DNA of 64,000 bases from Streptomyces spinosisporus (GTDB lineage Bacteria > Actinomycetota > Actinomycetes > Streptomycetales > Streptomycetaceae). Position numbers and translations under genes: made by a program. How positions within the stretch are numbered: the stretch's first letter is position 1; each line of letters opens with the position of its first letter. This document shows, piece by piece, positions 1-7,833 of the stretch. The DNA lies in assembly GCF_022698145.1 (NCBI RefSeq), contig NZ_JALDAX010000001.1, positions 434,001 to 498,000 on the forward strand, in the 5' to 3' direction. The notes beneath the pieces are model-generated. The model was not told the DNA's origin. It did no database searches and saw only the letters and a program-made list of their open reading frames with translations.

Positions 1-88
1 GGCATCGGCTCCGTCTGCGGGGCTCCGCCCGCACCGTCGTGTCCGATTTCCGCCAGACCTGGGTGGTGGGGTGGCGGAGACTGGGGGT

Positions 89-1489
89 GTGAGGGATGAA
101 GATGCCAGGTACGAGGCCGTGCGTAGTCGGGATGCTCGGTTCGATGGGGAGTTTTTCTTTGCTGTCCTGACGACCGGGATCTACTGTCGGCCCAGCTGTC
201 CGGCGGTGACGCCGAAGCGGCGTAATGTGCGGTTCTTTGCGACGGCCGCTGCCGCGCAGGGCTCGGGGTTCCGGGCCTGTCGGCGGTGTCGTCCGGATGC
301 CGTGCCGGGGTCGGCCGACTGGAACGTGCGTGCGGATGTCGTGGGGCGGGCCATGCGGCTGATCGGGGACGGGGTCGTCGACCGTGAAGGTGTGGCCGGA
401 CTGGCTGCCCGTCTCGGGTACAGCGCCCGCCAGGTGCAGCGTCAGCTCACCGCCGAGCTCGGGGCCGGGCCCGTCGCCCTCGCCCGGGCGCAGCGGGCGC
501 ACACCGCACGTGTGCTGGTGCAGACGACGGACCTGCCGATCACCGAGATCGCGTTCGCGTCGGGGTTCGCCAGCGTGCGGCAGTTCAACGACACCATCCG
601 CGAGGTCTACGCGGCGACGCCCAGCGAGCTGCGGGCCACCGCCCCGAACGGAGGGCGCGGCGGCCGGCGCGCCACCGCCCCGAGCGCGGAGATCCCGCTG
701 CGGCTCGCCTTCCGGGGGCCGTACCAGTCCGGCGCGGTCTTCGACCTGCTGGCGGACGAGGCCGTGCCCGGGGTGGAGGAGGTGAGCGGGCAGCCGGGGC
801 GGCGCACCTACCGCCGTACGCTCCGGCTGCCGCACGGCACCGGCATCGTCGCCGTCGACGAACGGACCGGGACGGTGAAGTCCGCCTCCGGCTCCCATCC
901 CGGCGGCTGGCTGGACGCCCGGCTGCACCTCACCGACCCGCGCGACCTGACCACCGCCGTCGGCCGGCTACGGCGGCTCCTCGACCTCGACTCCGACCCG
1001 TACGCCGTCGACGAGCGGCTCGGCGCCGACGAACGGCTCGCCCCGCTGGTCGCCGCCCGCCCCGGGCTGCGCTCACCCGGAGCCGCCGACGCCGAGGAGG
1101 TGGCGGTACGGGCCGTCACGGGGAAGGCGGGGGCGCAGCGGCTGGTGGCCCGGTACGGAAAGACCCTCGACGCGCCCTCCGGCAGCCTCACCCACCTCTT
1201 CCCGGAACCGGCGGTCCTCGCCGGAGCCGAACCCCACGGAGTGCTCGGCGCACTCACCGCCGCCCTCGCCGACGGCGCCCTGCGCCTCGACCCGGGCGCC
1301 GACCGCGAGGACGCCCAGGCGGCCCTGGCCGCACTGCCCGGCATGGACCCGGCGACGGCCGCCGTCATCCGCGCCCGGGCCCTCGGCGACCCCGACGTCG
1401 CCCCGCCCGGCCTCGACGTTCCCGACAGCTGGCGCCCCTGGCGCTCCTACGCCCTGCAACACCTGCGCGCAGCAGGAGAGTTGGACTGA
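89..1489 (+). CDS. alkA: Ada-type regulator / AlkA-like 3-methyladenine DNA glycosylase fusion
   Basis: Adaptive-response protein joining a methyl-sensing domain to a base-excision glycosylase. The N-terminal Ada zinc domain shows the four cysteines (YCRPSC, then CRRC about 35 residues on); in this family the first accepts methyl from phosphotriesters. An AraC-type helix-turn-helix follows (about residues 85-190, LPITEIAFASGFASVRQFN), then an AlkA N-terminal domain and a helix-hairpin-helix region (LPGMDPATAA, near residue 416). The GTG at 89 fits the usual family start (VRDEDARYEAV) and has GGAG 10 bases upstream; a GTG at 71 is the alternative. The glycosylase end is shorter than I expect: the stretch that usually carries the catalytic Asp between LGDPD and PWRSY is only about 14 residues. 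The ogt gene begins 5 bases downstream, so the two are probably one repair operon. Confidence 0.9.
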   Translation: MRDEDARYEAVRSRDARFDGEFFFAVLTTGIYCRPSCPAVTPKRRNVRFFATAAAAQGSGFRACRRCRPDAVPGSADWNVRADVVGRAMRLIGDGVVDREGVAGLAARLGYSARQVQRQLTAELGAGPVALARAQRAHTARVLVQTTDLPITEIAFASGFASVRQFNDTIREVYAATPSELRATAPNGGRGGRRATAPSAEIPLRLAFRGPYQSGAVFDLLADEAVPGVEEVSGQPGRRTYRRTLRLPHGTGIVAVDERTGTVKSASGSHPGGWLDARLHLTDPRDLTTAVGRLRRLLDLDSDPYAVDERLGADERLAPLVAARPGLRSPGAADAEEVAVRAVTGKAGAQRLVARYGKTLDAPSGSLTHLFPEPAVLAGAEPHGVLGALTAALADGALRLDPGADREDAQAALAALPGMDPATAAVIRARALGDPDVAPPGLDVPDSWRPWRSYALQHLRAAGELD

Positions 1490-1494
1490 CCTCG

Positions 1495-1998
1495 ATGACC
1501 ACGCTCTGGACCCGTACCGACAGCCCCGTCGGCCCCCTGCTCCTGACCGCCGACCCGACCGGCGCCCTGACCTCCGTCTCCGTACCCGGACAGAAGAACG
1601 GCCGTACGGTGCAGGACGACTGGCGGCACGACCCCGCGCCGTTCGCCGCCGCCGAGGAACAGTTGGCGGCCTACTTCGCCGGTGAACTCAAGGACTTCCA
1701 GCTGGAGTTCAGCACCGCGGGCAGCGAGTTCCGCGAGCAGGTCTGGGCCGCCCTGGACTCCGTGCCCTACGGGGCGACCACGACGTACGGCGAGATCGCC
1801 GCCCGCATCGGCGCCCCCCGGGCCGCCGTACGCGCGGTCGGCGGCGCGATCGGCGCCAACCCGCTGCTGATCGTCCGCCCGTGCCACCGGGTGATCGGCG
1901 CGAACGGCTCCCTCACCGGCTACGCGGGCGGACTCGAACGAAAGGTACGGCTGCTCACGCTGGAGGGGAGCCTCCCGACCGTGCCGGACGTGCTCTGA
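1495..1998 (+). CDS. ogt: methylated-DNA--protein-cysteine methyltransferase
   Basis: Suicide repair protein that moves the alkyl group of O6-alkylguanine to its own cysteine. The active-site motif PCHR is present, with the acceptor at Cys130 (RPCHRVIG), preceded by the recognition helix (TYGEIAARIGAPRAAVRAVG), where an Arg finger is expected. The length of 167 residues is normal for Ogt-type enzymes. It starts 5 bases after the alkA stop, so it is almost certainly cotranscribed and forms an alkylation-damage operon with it. Confidence 0.95.
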   Translation: MTTLWTRTDSPVGPLLLTADPTGALTSVSVPGQKNGRTVQDDWRHDPAPFAAAEEQLAAYFAGELKDFQLEFSTAGSEFREQVWAALDSVPYGATTTYGEIAARIGAPRAAVRAVGGAIGANPLLIVRPCHRVIGANGSLTGYAGGLERKVRLLTLEGSLPTVPDVL

Positions 1999-2024
1999 CA
2001 CCTCCGTAGCCCGCCCCCCGGGGG

Positions 2025-2393
2025 TCAGTCGTCCAGGCCCCAGCTGTGGATCCGCCGCGGATGGACGCGGATCACCTCCTCGCTGAAGTGCGGGCCCAAC
2101 TCGTGCGGCCCGACGAGGAGTTCGGCCTCGCCGCGGATGTCGATGCCGCGCACCCTCCAGGGGCGCACGCTGACGATGTCGTCGACGACCAGGGCCACCT
2201 TGGGGTTCTGCCGCAGGTTGCGCCACTTCTTGGTGCGGCCCATGGCCACACCGCCGATCAGGATGGTGCCGTCGTCCTGCGGGAAGAAGCCGACCGGGTT
2301 GGCCTGCGGCTGTCCGTGCGGGTCGACGGTGGCCAGCCGCCCCAGCCGCTGCGACTTCAGATACGCGCGCTCGGCCTCGCTGAATTCGCTCAT
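2025..2393 (-). CDS. PPOX-class (F420- or FMN-dependent) oxidoreductase family protein
   Basis: Small split-barrel flavin-fold protein of the pyridoxamine-phosphate-oxidase-like superfamily, 122 residues from the ATG at 2393; a start three codons upstream at 2402 is also open. Recognisable features are the N-terminal LGRLATVDPHGQPQANPVGF strand pair and RNLRQNPKVALVVDD, which resemble actinobacterial F420-dependent PPOX proteins. Substrate and cofactor cannot be read from the sequence. It converges on ogt, with about 26 bases between the stops. Confidence 0.8.
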   Translation of the reverse strand: MSEFSEAERAYLKSQRLGRLATVDPHGQPQANPVGFFPQDDGTILIGGVAMGRTKKWRNLRQNPKVALVVDDIVSVRPWRVRGIDIRGEAELLVGPHELGPHFSEEVIRVHPRRIHSWGLDD

Positions 2394-2454
2394 GCCCCTC
2401 ACCCAAACACGCCCGCCCCCACGAGCACATCGGACCCGCGCCCTGGTTCGTCCG

Positions 2455-2556
2455 TCCTACGCCACCTCCTTCCTACGCCACCTCCTGTCCTACGCCACCT
2501 CCTGTCCTACGGCGCCCCTGCCCACCTCAGCCCCTGCCCACCTCAGCCCCTGCCCC
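2455..2556. repeat. two adjacent sets of 16-bp tandem repeats
   Basis: Between the PPOX gene and the DUF456 gene lie three 16-base units TCCTACGCCACCTCCT (2455-2470, 2471-2486, 2488-2503) with a truncated fourth at 2505. They are followed directly by CCCCTGCCCACCTCAG at 2515-2530 and 2531-2546 with a partial third copy. Both units share a CCACCTC core. The array sits upstream of the minus-strand PPOX gene and downstream of the minus-strand DUF456 gene, and no reading frame there looks coding. It is probably a slippage-prone noncoding tract. Confidence 0.85.
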
Positions 2557-2559
2557 ACG

Positions 2560-3042
2560 TCACCCCCAGATCACCGCCCCCAGCCACGCCCCGGCGATGA
2601 GCAGGCAGGTGAACAGCTCCGCCAGCACACTGGAGCCGCCCGAGCGCATGGCGGTCCGCAGCGCCGTCATCGCCTCGCGGTGGCCGCCGAGGCGCAGCCG
2701 TTCACACAGGTAGACACCGCCCATGAACCCCGGGATCGCGCCGAGGACCGGTATCAGGAAGAAGCCCGCGAGCGCCCCGACCCCCGCGAACACCCCCATG
2801 CGGGGCGTGGCACCGCCCGCGCGCAGCCGTCTGGGCGGCAGTGCCCAGCGCACCACCTGGGAGACGAACAGCGCGACGGTGGCCCCCACCAGCACCCACC
2901 ACGCCACCGGCTGCGGATCCTTCAGCGCCCACCACAGCACCGCGGCCCACACGAGCCACGACCCCGGCAACCCGGGCACCAGCACTCCGCACAGGCCGAG
3001 CAGGAGGACCAGACCGACCAGCAGGAGGTCCCACACTCCCAT
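2560..3042 (-). CDS. DUF456 family membrane protein
   Basis: Integral membrane protein of 160 residues matching DUF456, function unknown. An N-terminal hydrophobic stretch (LLLVGLVLLLGLCGVLVPGL) with the family's G-x-x-x-P-G-L-P-G turn, a second (WWVLVGATVALFVSQVV), a glycine-rich central segment (GVFAGVGALAGFFLIPVLG) and a C-terminal one (LAELFTCLLIAGAWLGAVIW) give about four membrane passes. It lies 70 bases downstream of the regulator read from 4101 and may be its distal operon partner. Confidence 0.8.
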   Translation of the reverse strand: MGVWDLLLVGLVLLLGLCGVLVPGLPGSWLVWAAVLWWALKDPQPVAWWVLVGATVALFVSQVVRWALPPRRLRAGGATPRMGVFAGVGALAGFFLIPVLGAIPGFMGGVYLCERLRLGGHREAMTALRTAMRSGGSSVLAELFTCLLIAGAWLGAVIWG

Positions 3043-3111
3043 CTGACCAGGGTGCAGGAGACGGGGAGAAGCCGCAGATCAGCCACGAAGCCGCAGATCA
3101 ACCAGGCCGCC

Positions 3112-4101
3112 TCACCCGTTCCGGTCCCGTGCCACCCAGCCCCGTTCGTACGCATGCCACCCCAGCTGCAGCCGGGTCGTCACCCCGGTCAGCTCCATCA
3201 GCCGCTTCACCCGGCGCTGCACGGTCCTCAGGCCCAGGTCGAGCTGTTTCGCCACGCTCGCGTCCGTCAGCCCGGCCAGCAGCAGGGACAGCACCTCCAG
3301 ATCCGTGGCGTCGGGGCCGTCGGGCTCCTGCTCGGTGACACCGGACGCGCCGATCCGCAGCGGCAGCGCGTCCCGCCACACCGACTCGAACAGCCCGGAC
3401 AGCAGCTCCAGCAGCCCGCTCTCATGGACGACGAGGGCGGCCGGCTCCGCCGTGTGCGTGGTGAGCGGCACCAGGGCGAGCGCCCGGTCCGCCACCACCA
3501 GCTTGGTCGGCACCGTGTCCACCACGCGCACCTGCTCGTCCCGGCCGAGCGCGGCGGACAGCTCGGTGACGCCGTCCGGCAGGTCGAGCACCGAGCGCTC
3601 GACGACCACCCGGTAGCGCACCCCGCGCCCGGCCGCCTGCTCCTCCGCGTCGTTGTCCGGGCCGGTGACGACGGCCGGTGTGCCGGTGACCAGGGCGCAC
3701 ACCTCCTCGCTCGCCCCGAGCTGCAGCTGGAGGAAGCGCCGGCCGACCGCGGCCGCGCCGGTCACCACCTCGACCAGGTCGTGCACCGCGGGCTCGGCCG
3801 CCGCCGCCCGGTACTCCTCGGCGAGCAGGGCCACCGCCAGCTCCGCCTTCTCCAGCTCGTGCCGCTGCTGGGTCAGCAGCGCGCCGAGCGCCACCCCGGG
3901 CGGTGCCGCGACCCAGCGTCCCGGCCGCGCCGAGGACTGGGCGGCGAGGCCGTGCCGCTCGAGGCGGCGCAGCGCACGCTCGGTGTCCGGTTCGCCGAGG
4001 GTCAACCGCCGGGCGAGATCGGGCAGATCGGCCGCGCCCACGGACACCAGTGCCCGGTACGCCGACTCGTGTGTCTCGTCCAGCCCCAGCACGCCCAGCA
4101 T
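3112..4101 (-). CDS. TrmB-like / LuxR-type transcriptional regulator
   Basis: Two-part regulator of 329 residues. The N-terminus (LGLDETHESAYRALVSVG, RALRRLERHGLAAQ) is a TrmB-type winged helix. The C-terminus (DLEVLSLLLAGLTDASVAKQ, LGLRTVQRRVKRLMELTG) is a LuxR-like helix-turn-helix. The middle resembles the phospholipase-D-like effector region of actinobacterial regulators of this type. I chose ATG 4101 because homologous sequence starts at MLGVLGLDE and GGGAGGGG lies upstream; the frame stays open to 4200. The gene is divergent from the PP2C-like gene. Confidence 0.85.
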   Translation of the reverse strand: MLGVLGLDETHESAYRALVSVGAADLPDLARRLTLGEPDTERALRRLERHGLAAQSSARPGRWVAAPPGVALGALLTQQRHELEKAELAVALLAEEYRAAAAEPAVHDLVEVVTGAAAVGRRFLQLQLGASEEVCALVTGTPAVVTGPDNDAEEQAAGRGVRYRVVVERSVLDLPDGVTELSAALGRDEQVRVVDTVPTKLVVADRALALVPLTTHTAEPAALVVHESGLLELLSGLFESVWRDALPLRIGASGVTEQEPDGPDATDLEVLSLLLAGLTDASVAKQLDLGLRTVQRRVKRLMELTGVTTRLQLGWHAYERGWVARDRNG

Positions 4102-4546
4102 CGGCCGCCGCCCCTCCCAGGTCCCATCGTGCGTCGCCGTGGCGGAAAACAGCCACGGCGCAAACCCGCCTCGGCACATCATCGCCGTAGCACCCGGCAC
4201 TCTGCCAAGGTGTGGTCACGCCTGTGTTGATCAGCGTCTGTGTCCGGCGGGGGACCGGACGGCGACGCACAGCTGATCTCCAGGGACTTCGGCCACACTC
4301 GGAGCCCGACCGACCGCCGTCCTGGCGCGATCCGGTCGCCCCGAACGTGATCCGGGCCCGAGACGTGCCGACGCGCTCCGCCGGCGCGAAGGGGATCCGG
4401 GCCCGGGTCACCCGACGTCGCCGGGCGGTTCTCCCGTGGGGGGTGGAACCGCCCGGCGGCCTTGCCGTACCGCAGTTCGACCACTCACCCCCGGATTTTC
4501 CCGATGCCCCGTTTTCATACGGCCCGCGCGGTGGACAATTGGGGGC
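4102..4546. other. 445-bp divergent intergenic region
   Basis: Region between the LuxR-like gene (minus) and the PP2C-like gene (plus). It must hold both promoters, but I see no convincing -35/-10 pair, operator palindrome or small gene. Overlapping open frames exist on both strands, but they lack ribosome sites and run on from neighbouring frames. Confidence 0.4.
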
Positions 4547-6007
4547 ATGAGCCAGCAGGGGGGAAGTCCCACAGGTCACGAGGACGACTGGTGGGGGCAG
4601 TTGTACGACGAGGCCACCGAGGACACCGGCCCCACACCCGTGCCCGACACCCTGGACGACCGGTTCGCCTCGGCGGCGGGAGCCGTGGGAGGGGCCGGCA
4701 ACGGCGGCATCGACCACAGCGGGACCGACCACAGCGGGGCCGACGAACGCGGGCCCGAGGCGACGTCGTCGCCGCTCCGCACCGGAATCGCCCCGCAGCG
4801 CACACCGTGGGAGCCCGCGCTGGCCATGACCGCGGACGAGCCCGCACCGACCGCATCCGCCGGCCCGGCGACGATCGCCTCCCCGGCCGGCGGCCACACC
4901 TCCACGGAGACCCCCGCCGCGGCGGACGCCGCCGCTCCGGCCGCCCGGGACGGGCAGCGCGCCGAGGAGGACCTGCTCGACGATCCCGCACCGCAGGCCC
5001 CCCGTACGGCCACCCGCGTCGACCTGCCCGCCCTCCCGTCGCACCCGGTGGACTACGTCGGCTCGGGCCCGCCCACCTACGAGGCCGAACCCACCGCGCT
5101 GCCCCCGGCCGACCCGGACGACCTCGACGACCTGGTCGCCGACACCGTCCTCGACGGCGCCCGCTACGGCGCCTGCACCCTGCGCGCCGTCTCCGTGCGC
5201 GGCGACTCCGCGCGCTACCGCGGCGAGCCACGCCGCGACTCCCTGCTGACCGCCCGCTTCGGCACCGGCGACCAGGCGCTGATCCTCGTCGCCATGGCCA
5301 CCGGCGCCCGCGCCACACCGGGCGCGCACCGGGCGGCAGCGGAGGCCTGCCACTGGATCGGCCGCGCCGTCGGCCGCAGTCACGCCAGGCTCGCGGAGGA
5401 CATCAGGGCGGCCCGGCGCGGCGACCTCAAGTCGGGTCTGCACCGCCTGACCGACCGCAGCCTCGGCAAGCTGCGCGCCAGCGCCGCCGAGCAGGGCATC
5501 GAGCCGGAGGAGTACGCCGCCACCCTGCGCTGTCTGCTGCTGCCCGCCGATCCGCAGTGCCGTACCCGCGTCTTCTTCGGGGTGGGCGCGGGCGGACTGT
5601 TCCGGCTGCGGGGCGGCGACTGGCAGGACATCGAGCCGCGGGTCACCGAGATCACCGGCGACCCCGTGGTCGGCTACGGCTCACTGCCCCCCGAGACGCC
5701 CGAGGGCGACCGCCTCACCATGGACCTGGGCATCACGACACCGCCCAGCCCCTACGAGCCCGCCCCCGAACCGCCTCATGAGCCCTTCCGGTTCCGTGCC
5801 TCCGTGGCCCACCCGGGTGATGCGCTGCTGATGTGCACCTCGGGCCTCGCGGAGCCGCTGCGCGGCGAGCCCGATCTCTGCCGCCACCTCGCGAACCGGT
5901 GGTGCGGACCCACCCCGCCCGGACTGGCCATGTTCCTCGCCGACACCCAAGTCCGGGTCAAGGGTTACTCGGACGACCGTACGGCCGCCGCCGTTTGGGA
6001 GGCGTGA
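4547..6007 (+). CDS. protein phosphatase 2C-like protein with long disordered N-terminus
   Basis: Protein of 486 residues. The first 200 or so are Ala/Pro/Asp-rich and low complexity, starting MSQQGGSPTGHEDDWWGQLY, and are probably unstructured. The rest is PP2C-like (DGARYGACTLRAVSVRGDSA at the start, VKGYSDDRTAAAVWE at the end). The usual first metal-binding DG motif appears replaced by LVAMATGARATPG, while the C-terminal SDD is kept, so catalytic activity is doubtful. The ATG at 4547 follows a G-run immediately upstream; an upstream in-frame start at 4436 would add an unlikely Arg-rich leader. The pyruvate dehydrogenase gene follows after 76 bases. Confidence 0.8.
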   Translation: MSQQGGSPTGHEDDWWGQLYDEATEDTGPTPVPDTLDDRFASAAGAVGGAGNGGIDHSGTDHSGADERGPEATSSPLRTGIAPQRTPWEPALAMTADEPAPTASAGPATIASPAGGHTSTETPAAADAAAPAARDGQRAEEDLLDDPAPQAPRTATRVDLPALPSHPVDYVGSGPPTYEAEPTALPPADPDDLDDLVADTVLDGARYGACTLRAVSVRGDSARYRGEPRRDSLLTARFGTGDQALILVAMATGARATPGAHRAAAEACHWIGRAVGRSHARLAEDIRAARRGDLKSGLHRLTDRSLGKLRASAAEQGIEPEEYAATLRCLLLPADPQCRTRVFFGVGAGGLFRLRGGDWQDIEPRVTEITGDPVVGYGSLPPETPEGDRLTMDLGITTPPSPYEPAPEPPHEPFRFRASVAHPGDALLMCTSGLAEPLRGEPDLCRHLANRWCGPTPPGLAMFLADTQVRVKGYSDDRTAAAVWEA

Positions 6008-6083
6008 GCGCCCGCGCTGTGGATTGATGGACCCGGAGGGATCCGAAAGTCGGGACCGCGGAGACCGAAGGGCACAGACAACC

Positions 6084-7826
6084 ATGGCCAAGCAGAACGT
6101 CGCCGAGCAGTTCGTCGACATCCTCGCCCGCGCCGGAGTCGAACGGCTCTACGGAGTCGTCGGCGACAGCCTCAACCCGGTGGTGGACGCGGTACGCCGC
6201 AACTCCGCCATCGACTGGGTGCACGTCCGCCACGAGGAGACCGCCGCCTTCGCGGCCGGTGCGGAGGCCCAGATCACCGGGAAGCTCGCCGCCTGCGCCG
6301 GCTCGTGCGGGCCCGGCAACCTCCATCTCATCAACGGCCTCTACGACGCCCACCGCTCCATGGCGCCGGTCCTCGCCCTCGCCTCGCACATCCCGTCCAG
6401 CGAGATCGGCCTCGGCTACTTCCAGGAGACCCATCCCGACCAGCTGTTCCGCGAGTGCAGTCACTACAGCGAACTCATCTCCAACCCGCAGCAGATGCCG
6501 CGGCTGCTGAACACCGCCATCCAGAACGCCGTCGGGCTCGGCGGCGTCAGCGTGGTGTCCCTGCCGGGCGACATCGCCGACCAGCCCGCCCCCGAGAAGT
6601 CCGCCGAGACCGCGCTCGTCACCTCGCGGCCCAGCGTGCGCCCCGGCGACGCCGAGATCGACCGGCTCGTCGAGATGATCGACGACGCCCAGAAGGTCAC
6701 CCTGTTCTGCGGCAGCGGCACGGCGGGCGCGCACGCCGAGGTGATGGAGTTCGCCGGGAAGATCAAGTCGCCGGTGGGGCACGCGCTGCGGGGCAAGGAA
6801 TGGATCCAGTACGACAACCCCTACGACGTCGGCATGAGCGGTCTGCTCGGCTACGGCGCGGCCTACGAGGCCACCCATGAATGCGACCTGCTGATCCTGC
6901 TCGGCACCGACTTCCCGTACAACGCGTTCCTCCCCGACGACGTCCGCATCGCCCAGATCGACGTCAGGCCCGAGCATTTGGGCCGCCGCTCCAAGCTCGA
7001 CCTGGCCGTGTGGGGCGACGTACGGGAGACGCTGCGCTGTCTGATCCCGCGGGTGAAGCCCAAGGGAAACCGGCGCTTCCTCGACCGGATGCTGAAGAAG
7101 CACGCGGACGCGCTGGAGGGAGTGGTGAAGGCGTACACGCGCAAGGTCGACAAGCACGTGCCCATCCACCCCGAGTACGTGGCCTCCGTACTGGACGAAC
7201 TCGCCGACGACGACGCGGTGTTCACCGTCGACACGGGCATGTGCAACGTCTGGGCCGCGCGCTACATCTCGCCCAACGGCAGCCGCCGCATCATCGGTTC
7301 CTTCTCCCACGGCTCGATGGCGAACGCGCTGCCGATGGCGATCGGCGCCCAGTTCACCGACCGCGAGCGGCAGGTCGTGTCGATGTCCGGGGACGGCGGA
7401 TTCTCCATGCTGATGGGCGACTTCCTGACCCTGGTGCAGTACGACCTCCCGGTCAAGGTCGTCCTCTTCAACAACTCCTCCCTCGGCATGGTCGAGTTGG
7501 AGATGCTGGTCGCCGGTCTTCCCTCCCACGGCACCACCAACAAGAACCCCGACTTCGCGGCCGTGGCCCGCGCCTGCGGGGCGCACGGGGTGCGGGTCGA
7601 GAAGCCGAAGGACCTGCCCGGCGCCCTCAAGGACGCCTTCAGGCACAAGGGCCCGGCCCTCGTCGACATCGTCACCGACCCCAACGCCCTGTCCATCCCG
7701 CCGAAGATCAGCGCCGAGATGGTGACCGGCTTCGCGCTCTCCGCCTCCAAGATCGTCCTGGACGGCGGGGTGGGCCGCATGCTGCAGATGGCCCGCAGCA
7801 ACCTCCGCAACGTGCCCCGGCCGTGA
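6084..7826 (+). CDS. poxB: pyruvate dehydrogenase (quinone) / pyruvate oxidase, ThDP-dependent
   Basis: Peripheral flavoenzyme of the PoxB type that oxidises pyruvate to acetate and CO2 and passes electrons to quinone. It has 580 residues, close to the family's usual 570-580. The N-terminal ThDP domain has the catalytic Glu51 (VRHEETAAFAAGAE), the central FAD domain contains FCGSGTAGAHAEV, and the C-terminal pyrophosphate-binding motif runs from SGDGGFSMLMGDF to LFNNSSLGMVE. ATG 6084 is preferred over 6024, which would add a charged leader. Acetolactate synthase is less likely given the full-length PoxB-like match. Confidence 0.92.
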   Translation: MAKQNVAEQFVDILARAGVERLYGVVGDSLNPVVDAVRRNSAIDWVHVRHEETAAFAAGAEAQITGKLAACAGSCGPGNLHLINGLYDAHRSMAPVLALASHIPSSEIGLGYFQETHPDQLFRECSHYSELISNPQQMPRLLNTAIQNAVGLGGVSVVSLPGDIADQPAPEKSAETALVTSRPSVRPGDAEIDRLVEMIDDAQKVTLFCGSGTAGAHAEVMEFAGKIKSPVGHALRGKEWIQYDNPYDVGMSGLLGYGAAYEATHECDLLILLGTDFPYNAFLPDDVRIAQIDVRPEHLGRRSKLDLAVWGDVRETLRCLIPRVKPKGNRRFLDRMLKKHADALEGVVKAYTRKVDKHVPIHPEYVASVLDELADDDAVFTVDTGMCNVWAARYISPNGSRRIIGSFSHGSMANALPMAIGAQFTDRERQVVSMSGDGGFSMLMGDFLTLVQYDLPVKVVLFNNSSLGMVELEMLVAGLPSHGTTNKNPDFAAVARACGAHGVRVEKPKDLPGALKDAFRHKGPALVDIVTDPNALSIPPKISAEMVTGFALSASKIVLDGGVGRMLQMARSNLRNVPRP

Positions 7827-7833
7827 CGGCGCC

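Noticed and set aside
1..88. Possible 3' end of an upstream gene
   Set aside because: Too little sequence to judge; no supported frame or RNA feature.
2137..4230. A 697-codon plus-strand frame across DUF456 and the LuxR-like gene
   Set aside because: His/Gln/Arg-rich shadow of the minus-strand genes, with no ribosome site and running through the tandem repeats.
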